Below, in pieces: positions 8,605-16,266 of a DNA stretch of 40,290 bases. How positions within the stretch are numbered: position 1 is the first letter of the stretch; each line of letters opens with the position of its first letter. The DNA is from Treponema sp. (lineage in GTDB: Bacteria > Spirochaetota > Spirochaetia > Treponematales > Breznakiellaceae), in contig JAIRYT010000081.1 of NCBI GenBank assembly GCA_031267675.1, positions 1 through 40,290 on the forward strand. The letters run 5' to 3'. The notes below the pieces were generated by a model. It was not told where the DNA came from. It searched no databases and saw nothing but the letters and a program-made list of their open reading frames with translations. The translations under genes and the position numbers were made by a program.

Positions 8605-9792
8605 ATGAAAGTGTTATCCAGTCTTCCGGTACGGCTTGTTCTGGCCCTGGCTGCGGGCATCGCCGCCGGCCTTGTTTCAACCGAAGCCGTGATGCAGGTA
8701 ATCGTTACCGTACAGAATCTTTTGAGCAGCCTTATCATGTTCTGTATTCCCCTTATTATCATCGGTTTTATCGCCCCGTCGATCACCAAGCTCGGCGGAC
8801 ACGCGTCGAAACTGCTGGGGCTTGCCCTGTTTATCGCCTATGCGTCAAGCGCCGGCGCGGCGCTCTTTTCGTCCTTCGCGGGCTACGGGATCATTCCCCA
8901 TCTTAACATTGTCAACAGCGCGGCCGGCAGCAGGGAGCTTCCCCAGCAGGTTTTTCACATCGACATTCCCCAGATTATGCCGGTCATGAGCGCCCTGGTA
9001 ATCGCCGTCTTTGTGGGACTGGCCGCCATCTGGAACAAGGCGGAAACCTTCATCAAGCTGCTTGACGAATTCCAGAAGATCGTTATCTCGATTGTTACCA
9101 GAATAGTTATTCCCCTGCTGCCCTTTTTTATCGGCTGTACGTTCGCGTCGCTGGCCTATGAGGGGGCGATTACCAGACAGCTGCCGATCTTCCTTGTGGT
9201 TATCATTATCGTGGTGGCCGGGCATTACCTCTGGATGGCCCTCTTGTACGGCATTGCCGGCGTCTATTCGGGCAAGAACCCTTTCGAGGTGCTGCGCCAC
9301 TACGGGCCGGCCTACCTTACCGCCGTGGGAACCATGAGCTCCGCGGCGACACTGCCGGTGGCCCTGCAGTGCGCGAACAAGTCTTCGGTTTTGCGGAAAG
9401 ACATGGTCGCCTTTGGAGTGCCGCTTTTCGCCAACGTCCACCTCTGCGGCTCCGTCCTGACCGAGTGCTTCTTTGTGATGACTGTTTCCCAGGTGCTCTA
9501 CGGGCAGCTTCCCGCAGTTTCCACGATGGTTATGTTCTGCCTGCTCCTGGGGGTATTTGCCATCGCCGCCCCCGGCGTACCGGGCGGAACGGTGATGGCC
9601 TCTCTGGGGCTTATCGTCAGCGTCCTGGGCTTTGGTCCAAGCGGTACGGCCCTGATGCTCACCATCTTCGCCCTTCAGGACAGTTTTGGTACGGCCTGCA
9701 ATGTTACCGGCGACGGCGCCCTTAGCCTTATCCTTACGGGGTACTGCGAAAAGCACGGCATTGGCGAACAAAAAATGGAAATCAGCCTCTAA
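8605..9792 (+). CDS. Dicarboxylate/amino acid:cation symporter (DAACS family)
   Basis: A 395-residue inner-membrane carrier of the sodium:dicarboxylate symporter fold (GltP/SstT-like). Hydrophobic helices start at the N-terminus (VRLVLALAAGIAAGLV). The serine-rich re-entrant loop signature GTMSSAATLPVALQC lies near residue 245. A second conserved block (TVMASLGLIVSVLGF) and the substrate-site helix ending in DSFGTACNVTGDGA complete the family pattern. AAGGAG precedes the start. The substrate cannot be read from the sequence. The neighbouring cysteine desulfidase-like gene suggests cysteine, serine or threonine; known CyuA partners are usually from another carrier family. Confidence 0.87.
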   Translation: MKVLSSLPVRLVLALAAGIAAGLVSTEAVMQVIVTVQNLLSSLIMFCIPLIIIGFIAPSITKLGGHASKLLGLALFIAYASSAGAALFSSFAGYGIIPHLNIVNSAAGSRELPQQVFHIDIPQIMPVMSALVIAVFVGLAAIWNKAETFIKLLDEFQKIVISIVTRIVIPLLPFFIGCTFASLAYEGAITRQLPIFLVVIIIVVAGHYLWMALLYGIAGVYSGKNPFEVLRHYGPAYLTAVGTMSSAATLPVALQCANKSSVLRKDMVAFGVPLFANVHLCGSVLTECFFVMTVSQVLYGQLPAVSTMVMFCLLLGVFAIAAPGVPGGTVMASLGLIVSVLGFGPSGTALMLTIFALQDSFGTACNVTGDGALSLILTGYCEKHGIGEQKMEISL

Positions 9793-9801
9793 TTGCTCAT
9801 C

Positions 9802-9823
9802 GGCGGATCGGCTGCGATCCGCC
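9802..9823. terminator. Hairpin between convergent genes
   Basis: GGCGGATC (9802-9809) and GATCCGCC (9816-9823) form a perfect 8-bp stem with a 6-nt loop in the short gap between the symporter and the response regulator gene, which converge. No T-run follows on either strand, so it is a hairpin terminator candidate rather than a classic one. Confidence 0.45.
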
Positions 9824-9865
9824 CGCATCGCAAAAAATTCGCCTCTTTGTAAGCCGCCAAATTAT

Positions 9866-10501
9866 TCAGAACTCCATCAGCTCCTGACGGGTAGAAGTGT
9901 TGGTCTTGAGGTAAATGTGGCTGATGTGGTTTTCCACGGTACGCAGGCTGATGGCAAGTTCCCTGGCTATCCGCTGGTTCGTGTAATTCTGTTTTACCAG
10001 AGTGAGTATTTCCCGTTCGCGGCGGGTAAATTTGCCGTATACGCCGGGGGCCCGGCTGATTATGAATTTAAGCCGGGGATCGACAAATTCCTTGCCGGAT
10101 AAAACCGTGTCGATGGCTCTGAGCAGTTCTTCCTCGCCGGCCGATTTGGAGATATAACCCGCAGCGCCCATCTGCAGGGCCGTCCTGATACGAAAGGGGT
10201 CCTCGAAGACGGAACAGACAAGAACAGCGGGCATATTGAGCCCGTGTATTTCGCGGAACTCCTTAAGAAAGTCGATAAACTTTAGGCCGTTCTCACCGCC
10301 CAGTAAAATGTCAAGGATAATTATATCGGGAAGACCGGGGGCATCCGTAATAAAGCGCCGTCCCTCATCAAGGGATCCCGCTGTACCGGCAATGGAAAAG
10401 CGCCCCGTATCCTCAAGACACGCAACAAGGCCGTGCCGGGTCAAGGGATGATCCTCAATCACGAGTATCGACGCGGGAAGATCCTTCACCGGAGAATCCA
10501 T
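9866..10501 (-). CDS. NarL/FixJ-type response regulator
   Basis: A 211-residue DNA-binding response regulator. The receiver domain (about residues 11-130) has the acidic pair in VIEDH, the phospho-acceptor Asp64 in IILDILLGG and the conserved Lys in GYISKSAGEEE. The C-terminal LuxR-type helix-turn-helix (about residues 148-208) reads FTRREREILTLVKQNYTNQR and continues as RTVENHISHI. The start lies 2 nt after the stop of the kinase gene upstream, so the two are co-transcribed. Target genes are unknown; the neighbouring cysteine genes are on the other strand and converge. Confidence 0.93.
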   Translation of the reverse strand: MDSPVKDLPASILVIEDHPLTRHGLVACLEDTGRFSIAGTAGSLDEGRRFITDAPGLPDIIILDILLGGENGLKFIDFLKEFREIHGLNMPAVLVCSVFEDPFRIRTALQMGAAGYISKSAGEEELLRAIDTVLSGKEFVDPRLKFIISRAPGVYGKFTRREREILTLVKQNYTNQRIARELAISLRTVENHISHIYLKTNTSTRQELMEF

Positions 10502-10503
10502 AC

Positions 10504-11850
10504 CTACTCCATATTAATTTCCAGGGGAGCTTCCAGGCATATTATGGTTCCTTCCCCTTTCTCGCTTTCAATGACAAGGCTCCCCCTTAAAATGGCGCAG
10601 CGCTCATACATGCTCCGCAGTCCCAAATGTCCCGGTACGCCCGGCGGCGGGGCGTTAAATTTGACGCGGGTTGAATGGACAGCGGAAAAACCCCTGCCGT
10701 CATCGGAAACGCTGATAAAAATACCCCGGTTATTTTCGCCGCCGGAATTCCGTAACACCACCACGGCCTCCGCCGCCCCGGCGTGCTTTTCCACGTTGGT
10801 CAGGGCTTCCTGGACAATCCTGAAAGCCTGGAGCTGCATATCCTCGCTCATCGGCTCAATCACGAGCCCGTCCGCCACGTCTATGCGGCAGTCCAGCCCT
10901 CTGCCGCCAAAATCGTAACAGAGCCGCCTTAGGGCGTCGGGAAGCCCCTGAAAGCGGAAGTCCGGCGGCACCAGGCCGTCGCAGATATTCCGTACCCGGT
11001 CCATCAGGTTTTTTTGGACCGCCGCGGCTTCCCGGCAAAGGCGCTCCCGTTCCGTCCTGTCCCCGGCGCGGCCTATGGCGTTCATCCTGAGCGTCAGGTA
11101 CCGCAGATCCTGGGCAACCGTGTCGTGAAGTTCCCCGGCAATGCGGGACCGTTCTTCTTCCTGGGCCAGCACCAGCGCGTGGGAAAAAACGGACCCCGCC
11201 TTTTCCCTGTTCAGGGAGCGTTCCAGATCCCGGCGAAGGAACCATACGGCCGCCGCCATGATCATAAGAAAAAAGATAAACATAAGAAACAGCTTCAAAA
11301 AAGCGGACCCGGTGAATTTTTCCAGTTCCCATTCCAGTCTCTGCCAGCGGACCAGGGAGTTCTGAATATCCACGGCCAGGACAAGAGCTCCCTCCCGGTC
11401 GCCCCTGGAAACCGCGTCCCTAAAGGAACAGGTTCGATCGCCGAGAGATTGGATTTCTTCCAGAGCGCCGGGGAGGGAACCGGGAATTATCGATCCTTCG
11501 GTACGGGAAAGGGGAATGTAACGGTACATGCGGTAGACCGCCGAACCAAGAAAGGCCTGAACCGAATCGTAAAGGCCGTCGATTTTTTTGATAAGCCCGG
11601 CGGAGGAAAGATCGGAAGCATACAGAACAGGAACAGGATTGGCCCTGTCCCGGGCGGGAACGCTTGTTAAAAAAATCCGCTCTATGGACGCCCATTGCGC
11701 CATAATCTCCTCTATAGCCTCTCCTCCAGTTCCTATCCCCTCAATTCCTTCAATCCCCGCCTGGCGGGATTCGTTCTGCCGGGCGCAGGCTCCCTGAAAA
11801 AACAAGAAAAACACAAAAACCAATATCCTCGGCTGGCCGGCAATTCTCAT
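10504..11850 (-). CDS. Sensor histidine kinase (HisKA_3, NarX/DegS-like)
   Basis: A 448-residue membrane sensor kinase. A hydrophobic N-terminus ends in QGACARQN, which resembles a lipobox, so the protein may be lipid-anchored as well as membrane-spanning. A second membrane helix (FLKLFLMFIFFLMIMAAAVWF) lies near residues 185-207 and encloses a periplasmic domain of about 160 residues without a recognisable fold. The dimerisation/phosphorylation motif is RIAGELHDTVAQDLRYLTLR, with the phospho-His in ELHD. The ATPase has the N-box QEALTNVEKHA and the SVSDDGRGF and GHLGLRSMYERC G-boxes. Its partner regulator follows directly. The signal sensed cannot be inferred. Confidence 0.92.
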   Translation of the reverse strand: MRIAGQPRILVFVFFLFFQGACARQNESRQAGIEGIEGIGTGGEAIEEIMAQWASIERIFLTSVPARDRANPVPVLYASDLSSAGLIKKIDGLYDSVQAFLGSAVYRMYRYIPLSRTEGSIIPGSLPGALEEIQSLGDRTCSFRDAVSRGDREGALVLAVDIQNSLVRWQRLEWELEKFTGSAFLKLFLMFIFFLMIMAAAVWFLRRDLERSLNREKAGSVFSHALVLAQEEERSRIAGELHDTVAQDLRYLTLRMNAIGRAGDRTERERLCREAAAVQKNLMDRVRNICDGLVPPDFRFQGLPDALRRLCYDFGGRGLDCRIDVADGLVIEPMSEDMQLQAFRIVQEALTNVEKHAGAAEAVVVLRNSGGENNRGIFISVSDDGRGFSAVHSTRVKFNAPPPGVPGHLGLRSMYERCAILRGSLVIESEKGEGTIICLEAPLEINME

Positions 11851-11865
11851 TGCAGATTAAGCCGC

Positions 11866-11932
11866 GCCAACACGAACTTTTCGTTCACTATTCACGGATT
11901 TATTCGTGTAGTCCGCAGGGTCAGTGGTTAAA
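11866..11932. repeat. Degenerate copy of the palindromic intergenic repeat
   Basis: The segment contains CACGAACTTTTCGTTC, TTATTCGTGTAG and a terminal CAGTGGTTAA, resembling the arms of the repeats at 278-480. It occupies the gap between the kinase and the next gene. Confidence 0.45.
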
Positions 11933-11985
11933 ATAAAAATTACCGGCTTCCGGCACATCGCCCCTGAATGGTATACTTTTTTTGG

Positions 11986-12633
11986 ATGAGTGCGAAGTAC
12001 CTGGTAAAAGGGATAAAACTCCTTATTTTCTGCGTCCTGGCGGCGGGGGCAAACTATTTGCTTAACACCCTGAGCGTATTTATCCTTAAACTGCCCCTGT
12101 TTCTGGATACGGTTTTTACCTGCGCCCTTGCCTTTGCGGCGGGCCCCGTCCCCGGTATAGCGGCGGCGGCGCTTACCACCGTTGTCATTTCGTTTAGGGA
12201 CGGCAGCACCCGGCTGTTTGTCCTGTGCAGTATCACCGAGGTTCTTTTGATATGCTTCCTGAAACCCAAAGCCCGTCAGAACAGGGCAGGAGGGATCGGC
12301 CGTTTTTACCCGGAGGCGGCTTCATTGGTCAACACCTTCGCGGCCCTGCTCTTTTTGTACATTGCCGCCTGTGTGGTGGTAAGCATTCTGGGGGGAATTA
12401 TCGATTTTATCCTTTACGATCTTATGCTGAAAAACAAACTCCATTACAGTCCGGAGGACACCTTTAAGGTAGGCCTCCTCCGCAGCAGCCTGCCCATACT
12501 GCCGGCAAATATCCTCTCGCGCCTCCCGATAAACGTGGTGGACCGTTTTATCACCATCTTCGGCGGTTTTTCAATTTCGCTGATGGGAAAACGGATCGGT
12601 TCCTACCACCAGGAAGGAAAAATTCACCACTAA
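11986..12633 (+). CDS. Membrane protein resembling an ECF-type substrate-binding (S) component
   Basis: The protein has 215 residues from ATG 11986 (an ATG at 11968 is also in frame). It has four to six hydrophobic segments, including IKLLIFCVLAAGANYLL, a long glycine/alanine-rich stretch (LAFAAGPVPGIAAAALTTVV) and LVNTFAALLFLYIAACVVVS. The pattern of short helices with AAGPVPGIAAA resembles S components of vitamin transporters or the membrane half of sensor proteins. No ribosome binding site is visible. TATACT (11972-11977) ends 8 nt before ATG 11986, which would fit a leaderless start, but no good -35 is seen. The function is unassigned; the link to the divergent kinase is by position only. 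Confidence 0.6.
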   Translation: MSAKYLVKGIKLLIFCVLAAGANYLLNTLSVFILKLPLFLDTVFTCALAFAAGPVPGIAAAALTTVVISFRDGSTRLFVLCSITEVLLICFLKPKARQNRAGGIGRFYPEAASLVNTFAALLFLYIAACVVVSILGGIIDFILYDLMLKNKLHYSPEDTFKVGLLRSSLPILPANILSRLPINVVDRFITIFGGFSISLMGKRIGSYHQEGKIHH

Positions 12634-12692
12634 CCTCACGAACTTTTTGTAGAACTCCAGCTTTGTTCGTGATGTTGGCGTGGAAGCGGTTA
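12630..12692. repeat. Degenerate copy of the palindromic intergenic repeat
   Basis: ACCTCACGAACTTTTTGTAG and a later TTGTTCGTGATGTTGGCGTGG form an imperfect inverted repeat related to the units at 278-480. Confidence 0.45.
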
Positions 12693-12776
12693 CTTCTCTC
12701 GTACTATCTGCATAATAAGATCGTCCATCGCCCCGCCGGCCGCGTGGTATAAAATCTCTTTTTTTTTCACAATTAG

Positions 12777-12977
12777 CTCCGCTATCCTGCCCTCCCGGTC
12801 TTTGGTATTACCGCCGGTCTTTACGCGGGCTATCCCATAGGGCCCGGCAGACTTGTCGGCGATATTCGTTTCCTGTTTGATCTGTCGGCGGTAGAAGTAA
12901 AAGTGTTCGGGGCAACCGAAAAAGCCCTTTCCCGGCGCGGCGTTTTAATCGGCATAGGCTACGAAATTTCCCTGTAA
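12777..12977 (+). pseudogene. Fragment encoding the C-terminal end of an outer-membrane barrel-like protein
   Basis: This plus frame is open from just after a TAG at 12774 to a TAA at 12975-12977, with no start codon. The roughly 66 residues show alternating hydrophobic/polar strands (FGITAGLYAGYPIG, GDIRFLFDLSAVEVKVFG) and end RRGVLIGIGYEISL, which looks like the last strands of a spirochaetal beta-barrel. A terminator hairpin follows at 13033, consistent with the 3' end of a former plus-strand gene. The opposite strand (12690-12950) is also open with plausible composition (it contains LYHAAGGAMDDLIMQI), so the coding strand is not settled. The call rests on general pattern, not a confirmed match. 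Confidence 0.4.
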
Positions 12978-13032
12978 GGTGGAAAAGGCCGTGTAGCGCG
13001 GGTTGATAAGATACCCCGAAATCCTCTCACCT

Positions 13033-13062
13033 GGGCGGTCACCTCCTTGGCCGCCCTTTTTT
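13033..13062 (+). terminator. Rho-independent terminator
   Basis: GGGCGG (13033-13038) pairs with CCGCCC (13051-13056), followed directly by six T residues (13057-13062). It is correctly oriented to end transcription from the degraded gene at 12777-12977. The remaining gap to 13249 shows no further gene. Confidence 0.75.
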
Positions 13063-13249
13063 GCCCCCGATATTAACCCCAAACCGCAATAAACCAGCTC
13101 CGGGCAGTTGGGGTGGTTAAAAATTCCTAAAACCGTGCGTTCACACGGATGACGGATGTTTTTTTCTGTTTTAAAATTCCCCCCGTGAGAGGTCGACCCT
13201 CGCACTGATATTTAATGGTCATGTGGACCTTAAACACAGGAGTTTTCAA

Positions 13250-13972
13250 ATGAAAAGAGGTTTAGTGGTTTCTTTTTTGGCGCTTTTGATCGCCCTAACC
13301 GTTGTTTCCTGCGGCGGCGCTTCCGGGACGGAGGGCGAAACCGGGACTGCGGGCGAGGCGGGGGATGGCGGAACCCAGGGTTCTTCCGGTTCCAGTGAAA
13401 GCGGCGGAAAGCAGTTTCCCGCCGGAGATTTTGGCTATATTTTAAACGACACAAAGGACGGGATTATCATCACCTATTATACCGGTTCCTCTTTCGACGT
13501 AGTTTTTCCCGACACCATCGAAGACTACCCGGTGGTGGGATTCCTTAGTTTCTTTTCCGGAAACAAGAAACTAACATCCGTCTCCTTACCGGATACCATA
13601 ACCGCAATCCCTAACACCGCCTTCTATAACTGCGAGGCTCTGGCAAAGGTTAAACTGCCCGCATCGCTGGTTAGTATTGGTAATTCCGCCTTTAATAGTA
13701 CCGCCCTTACATCTGTTGAACTGCCCCTGGCGCTTACTACTATTGGGTCATATGCTTTTGGGAGTTGTTCTTCGCTAAAAAGCATAAGCCTGCCTGAAAC
13801 TTTAACAACTGTCCGGGAAGGGGGGTTCTACCACTGCAGGAATTTAAGTTCGTTTAATGTCCCCGCCGCGTTAACGCAGTATGGCTACAATGTCTTTTCT
13901 GACTGCCATAAGCTTCCCCTGGCGGTGCGGGATCAGCTGACAGCCCAGGGATATTCCGCCAGTCAGTTTTAG
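13250..13972 (+). CDS. BspA-type leucine-rich repeat lipoprotein
   Basis: A 240-residue exported lipoprotein. The start at 13250 follows a GGAG ribosome binding site. The signal peptide ends in ALTVVSC with lipobox Cys21, followed by a Gly/Ser/Glu-rich linker to about residue 55. From about residue 95, LRR_5-type repeats of 22-24 residues follow, with patterns such as LTSVSLPDTITAIPNTAFYNC and LKSISLPETLTTVREGGF. Family members are surface proteins involved in adhesion in oral and gut bacteria. It is a small member with about five repeats. Its signal peptide DNA is nearly identical to that of the lipoprotein gene at 15601. Confidence 0.87.
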   Translation: MKRGLVVSFLALLIALTVVSCGGASGTEGETGTAGEAGDGGTQGSSGSSESGGKQFPAGDFGYILNDTKDGIIITYYTGSSFDVVFPDTIEDYPVVGFLSFFSGNKKLTSVSLPDTITAIPNTAFYNCEALAKVKLPASLVSIGNSAFNSTALTSVELPLALTTIGSYAFGSCSSLKSISLPETLTTVREGGFYHCRNLSSFNVPAALTQYGYNVFSDCHKLPLAVRDQLTAQGYSASQF

Positions 13973-14043
13973 CCCCATCCGCAGCGGATAAAGTTTTGAA
14001 ACGGAAAACGCAAAACAGGCTGTGGGCCGCAAAGGAGTAATCT

Positions 14044-14838
14044 ATGAGTGATGTTAGCATGGACGAATTCCCGCCGGAAGTCCAAACGGCATTGAATTAT
14101 TATGTGTATCGCCTGATAGACCCGCGCAACGGTAATACGTTTTATGTCGGCAAGGGGAAGGGCAACCGGGTTTTTGACCATGTTAAAGGCTCATTACCGT
14201 CCTTCAAGAACAGTGTCGGTGATACCGGTGAAATGCGCGATGAAGACGAGGACGATCTCAGCCTCAAGGTTCGGACAATCAGAGAAATTCATGCCGAGGG
14301 GTTAGAGGTTATACATATTATCCACCGGCACGGGATGGATGAGAATACGGCCTTCGCGGTCGAGGCGGCCCTTATCGACACCTACACAATACTTGCCAAT
14401 AGTGCCGGCGGGCATGGAAGCGCCGACTACGGGCCGATGAACGCCGCCCAGATTGTAAAAGCCTACGGACTTCCGGTTATTGATTCTTTTGATGATCGGT
14501 GCCTTATCATCAAAATCAGGCAGAAAACGGTTGAGGAATACGGATCGGTATATGAAGCGGTCCGATCCACATGGCGTTTGAACAAGGCGCGGGCGGAACA
14601 GGCCTGCTTCGTCCTCGCGGTGGTCAACGGCGTGGTGGAGGGAGTATTTACCGCAGATGGGTGGTACGAAACAACCGCCGAAAATATAGCCCGGTATGGC
14701 GGCGTCCTGTGGCCCGGCCGGTATGCCTTTTACGGCAGGGAGGTGGATGGGGCGGCGAAAAACCGCTATCTCAACAAACGTATTCCTGACGAATACCGGA
14801 GAGAACATGCCTCGTATCCGATACGGTTTACGTTTTAA
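14044..14838 (+). CDS. GIY-YIG-like nuclease domain protein (COG3680/LEM-3-like group)
   Basis: A 264-residue protein preceded by a good AAAGGAG ribosome binding site. The N-terminal third carries YYVYRLIDPRNGNTFYVGKG, then KGNRVFDHV, which matches the GIY-YIG core (two Tyr, Gly, catalytic Arg, His). The likely catalytic Glu lies in AFAVEAALIDTY near residue 112. This fits a stand-alone nuclease family found in bacteria and related to the metazoan LEM-3 domain. The rest (about residues 140-264) has no recognised domain, with a Trp-rich region reading VVEGVFTADGWYETT. No restriction or homing partner gene is adjacent, so its biological role is open; DNA repair or defence are possibilities only. 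Confidence 0.72.
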   Translation: MSDVSMDEFPPEVQTALNYYVYRLIDPRNGNTFYVGKGKGNRVFDHVKGSLPSFKNSVGDTGEMRDEDEDDLSLKVRTIREIHAEGLEVIHIIHRHGMDENTAFAVEAALIDTYTILANSAGGHGSADYGPMNAAQIVKAYGLPVIDSFDDRCLIIKIRQKTVEEYGSVYEAVRSTWRLNKARAEQACFVLAVVNGVVEGVFTADGWYETTAENIARYGGVLWPGRYAFYGREVDGAAKNRYLNKRIPDEYRREHASYPIRFTF

Positions 14839-15051
14839 ACAATTGTCCGCGCGGCGATTTTTTGGGGTTTTGGGCGCGAAGCGCGGCAAACTCTTGACGG
14901 AACTGTTCACGCATTGAGCGGAACGGCAAGAACCTGCTGGAACGGTGTAAAGGGGTGCTCGCCTATATACGGGAACATCATATGGAGCTTATCCAGACCG
15001 GCCTGGGATTGGCCGCGCTGGTGTTAAAATAATTGTAAGAGGAGTTACAAC
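14839..15051 (+). other. Gap with a possible C-terminal gene fragment
   Basis: From about 14893 to 15031 a plus frame without an ATG encodes about 45 residues ending ERCKGVLAYIREHHMELIQT followed by GLGLAALVLK and a stop. It begins just after an in-frame TGA and reads like the tail of a small membrane-associated protein. It may be a gene remnant. Nothing else is seen in this gap apart from the ribosome binding site of the next gene. Confidence 0.25.
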
Positions 15052-15441
15052 ATGAAACAGAAAACGAGAATTGCGGTGTGGGCGCTGGCCCTGCTGCTGG
15101 CGGCGGCAGCGGCCTTTGCTCAGGCTAAAACACCCATAGAAGGTTTATGGGGGCTGGAAGACCGCGGTTATATGCAGTTCTGGGTTTTTAGGGGAAACAC
15201 AGTAATATTACTTTTGGAGAGCGAGATCCATGCCGTGGAAGGAACCTTTACATGCGCCGATGGAAAGATAAGTATAGTAGTCCAATATGCACTGTCCGCT
15301 TTGGGGTTGAGCAAAGGAACTGTTGTTGACTCCAACTATGAGCTAAAAGACGATGGCAAAATATTGATAATAGATGGCCGGGAATTTACCAGGATGGACG
15401 GTTTAATAAATGAAAAACTGCTGGAACCCCAGTATCTATAA
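15052..15441 (+). CDS. Small secreted hypothetical protein
   Basis: A 129-residue protein with a clear Sec signal peptide (RIAVWALALLLAAAAAFAQA, cleavage likely after AFA near residue 24) and no lipobox. The mature part (about 105 residues) begins KTPIEGLWGLEDRGYMQFWV and is beta-rich, with a lipocalin-like or calycin-like flavour (GLW start and alternating strands). That is only an impression. GAGG lies before the start. It sits among other exported proteins and probably acts in the periplasm or at the surface. I do not recognise a family. Confidence 0.7.
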   Translation: MKQKTRIAVWALALLLAAAAAFAQAKTPIEGLWGLEDRGYMQFWVFRGNTVILLLESEIHAVEGTFTCADGKISIVVQYALSALGLSKGTVVDSNYELKDDGKILIIDGREFTRMDGLINEKLLEPQYL

Positions 15442-15600
15442 AAACACAACCGGTAAACTATTCCCGAATATTCCATGGTGAACATTTAACATGAGGAAGG
15501 AGAAAAGAGAAATTTGACACTAAACTTTTTCGGTTTCTTTGACTTCTCGATTAAATTTCAAATCCGAAGTCCAGTCTCATAGTAACGTAGAGGAGGAATA

Positions 15601-16095
15601 ATGAAATTTTTACCTTTAACGGCGGCGCTTTTAATAGCCCTGACCGTCGTTTCCTGCGGCGGCGGAAAAAGCCCGCAGCAAAGCGGCGCGTCGACATCCG
15701 GCGCTACGGAAAACAGCGCTTCGGACCTTACCGGGGCATTCAACGACCTGGGTTCCCAGCTTAAAACCGCCAAAGACGAAGCCGCCGCAAACCTGGGCGC
15801 CGCCGCAGACGAAGCCTCCGCGGAGTTGGGCGACGCCAAGGATCAAGCGGCGGCGGAATTGGGAGAACTTTCCGCCGAACTAAGGAAAGAGCTGGACGGG
15901 CTTTTAACAGGTTACGAGGACTATGTTGTACAACTGGAGAATGCAAAGGATGCGGCGGCAAAGATCGCCCTGTCGGCGAAAAACCTGGATTTTGTCTTGA
16001 AACTGGAAAAACTGCAGCAGTTAAAAGGCTGGTCCACACAGGAACTGCAACGATTGCAGGCGCTCAGCGCCCGCGCGGCGGCGGCCCTGCAATAA
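15601..16095 (+). CDS. Alanine-rich helical lipoprotein
   Basis: A 164-residue lipoprotein with a strong AGAGGAGG ribosome binding site. The signal peptide ends LTVVSC (Cys19) and is followed by a Gly/Ser-rich tether. Residues 50-100 are an Ala/Glu/Asp-rich helical stretch with short imperfect repeats (AKDEAAANLGAAADEASAEL), then a second helical segment rich in Lys, Leu and Gln. It is likely coiled-coil and periplasmic or outer-membrane anchored, reminiscent of Lpp-like spacers but without clear similarity. Its signal sequence closely matches that of the BspA-like lipoprotein at 13250. Confidence 0.75.
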   Translation: MKFLPLTAALLIALTVVSCGGGKSPQQSGASTSGATENSASDLTGAFNDLGSQLKTAKDEAAANLGAAADEASAELGDAKDQAAAELGELSAELRKELDGLLTGYEDYVVQLENAKDAAAKIALSAKNLDFVLKLEKLQQLKGWSTQELQRLQALSARAAAALQ

Positions 16096-16103
16096 TTAAC
16101 ACG

Positions 16104-16205
16104 TTGAGTATTTGCGCCAGATGGGTGTCATTTAACTCCTTGATGGCCTTCATAGGCGCAATCCAATACTTTTTTGGCACTTGCTTCTTGCTCCTGCGTA
16201 ATCAT
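16104..16205 (-). pseudogene. Remnant of a GxxExxY-family protein gene
   Basis: The minus strand starts at ATG 16205 after a ribosome binding site (AGGAAG) and reads MITQEQEASAKKVLDCAYEG, the N-terminus typical of the GxxExxY (TIGR04256) family. After about 19 codons the frame shifts, and the adjacent frame reads KAIKELNDTHLAQILNVL, which matches the family's late block (normally KAVEALNDIHLAQLLTYL). The central part, including the GxxExxY motif, has been deleted. The product would be about 25 residues and non-functional. The match is from memory of the family, not a search. Confidence 0.6.
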
Positions 16206-16266
16206 CTTTCTTCCTTTGTGTTCCTCGTGCCCTTTGTGGTGGAATTCTTCCTACCCCGCCGCGCGC

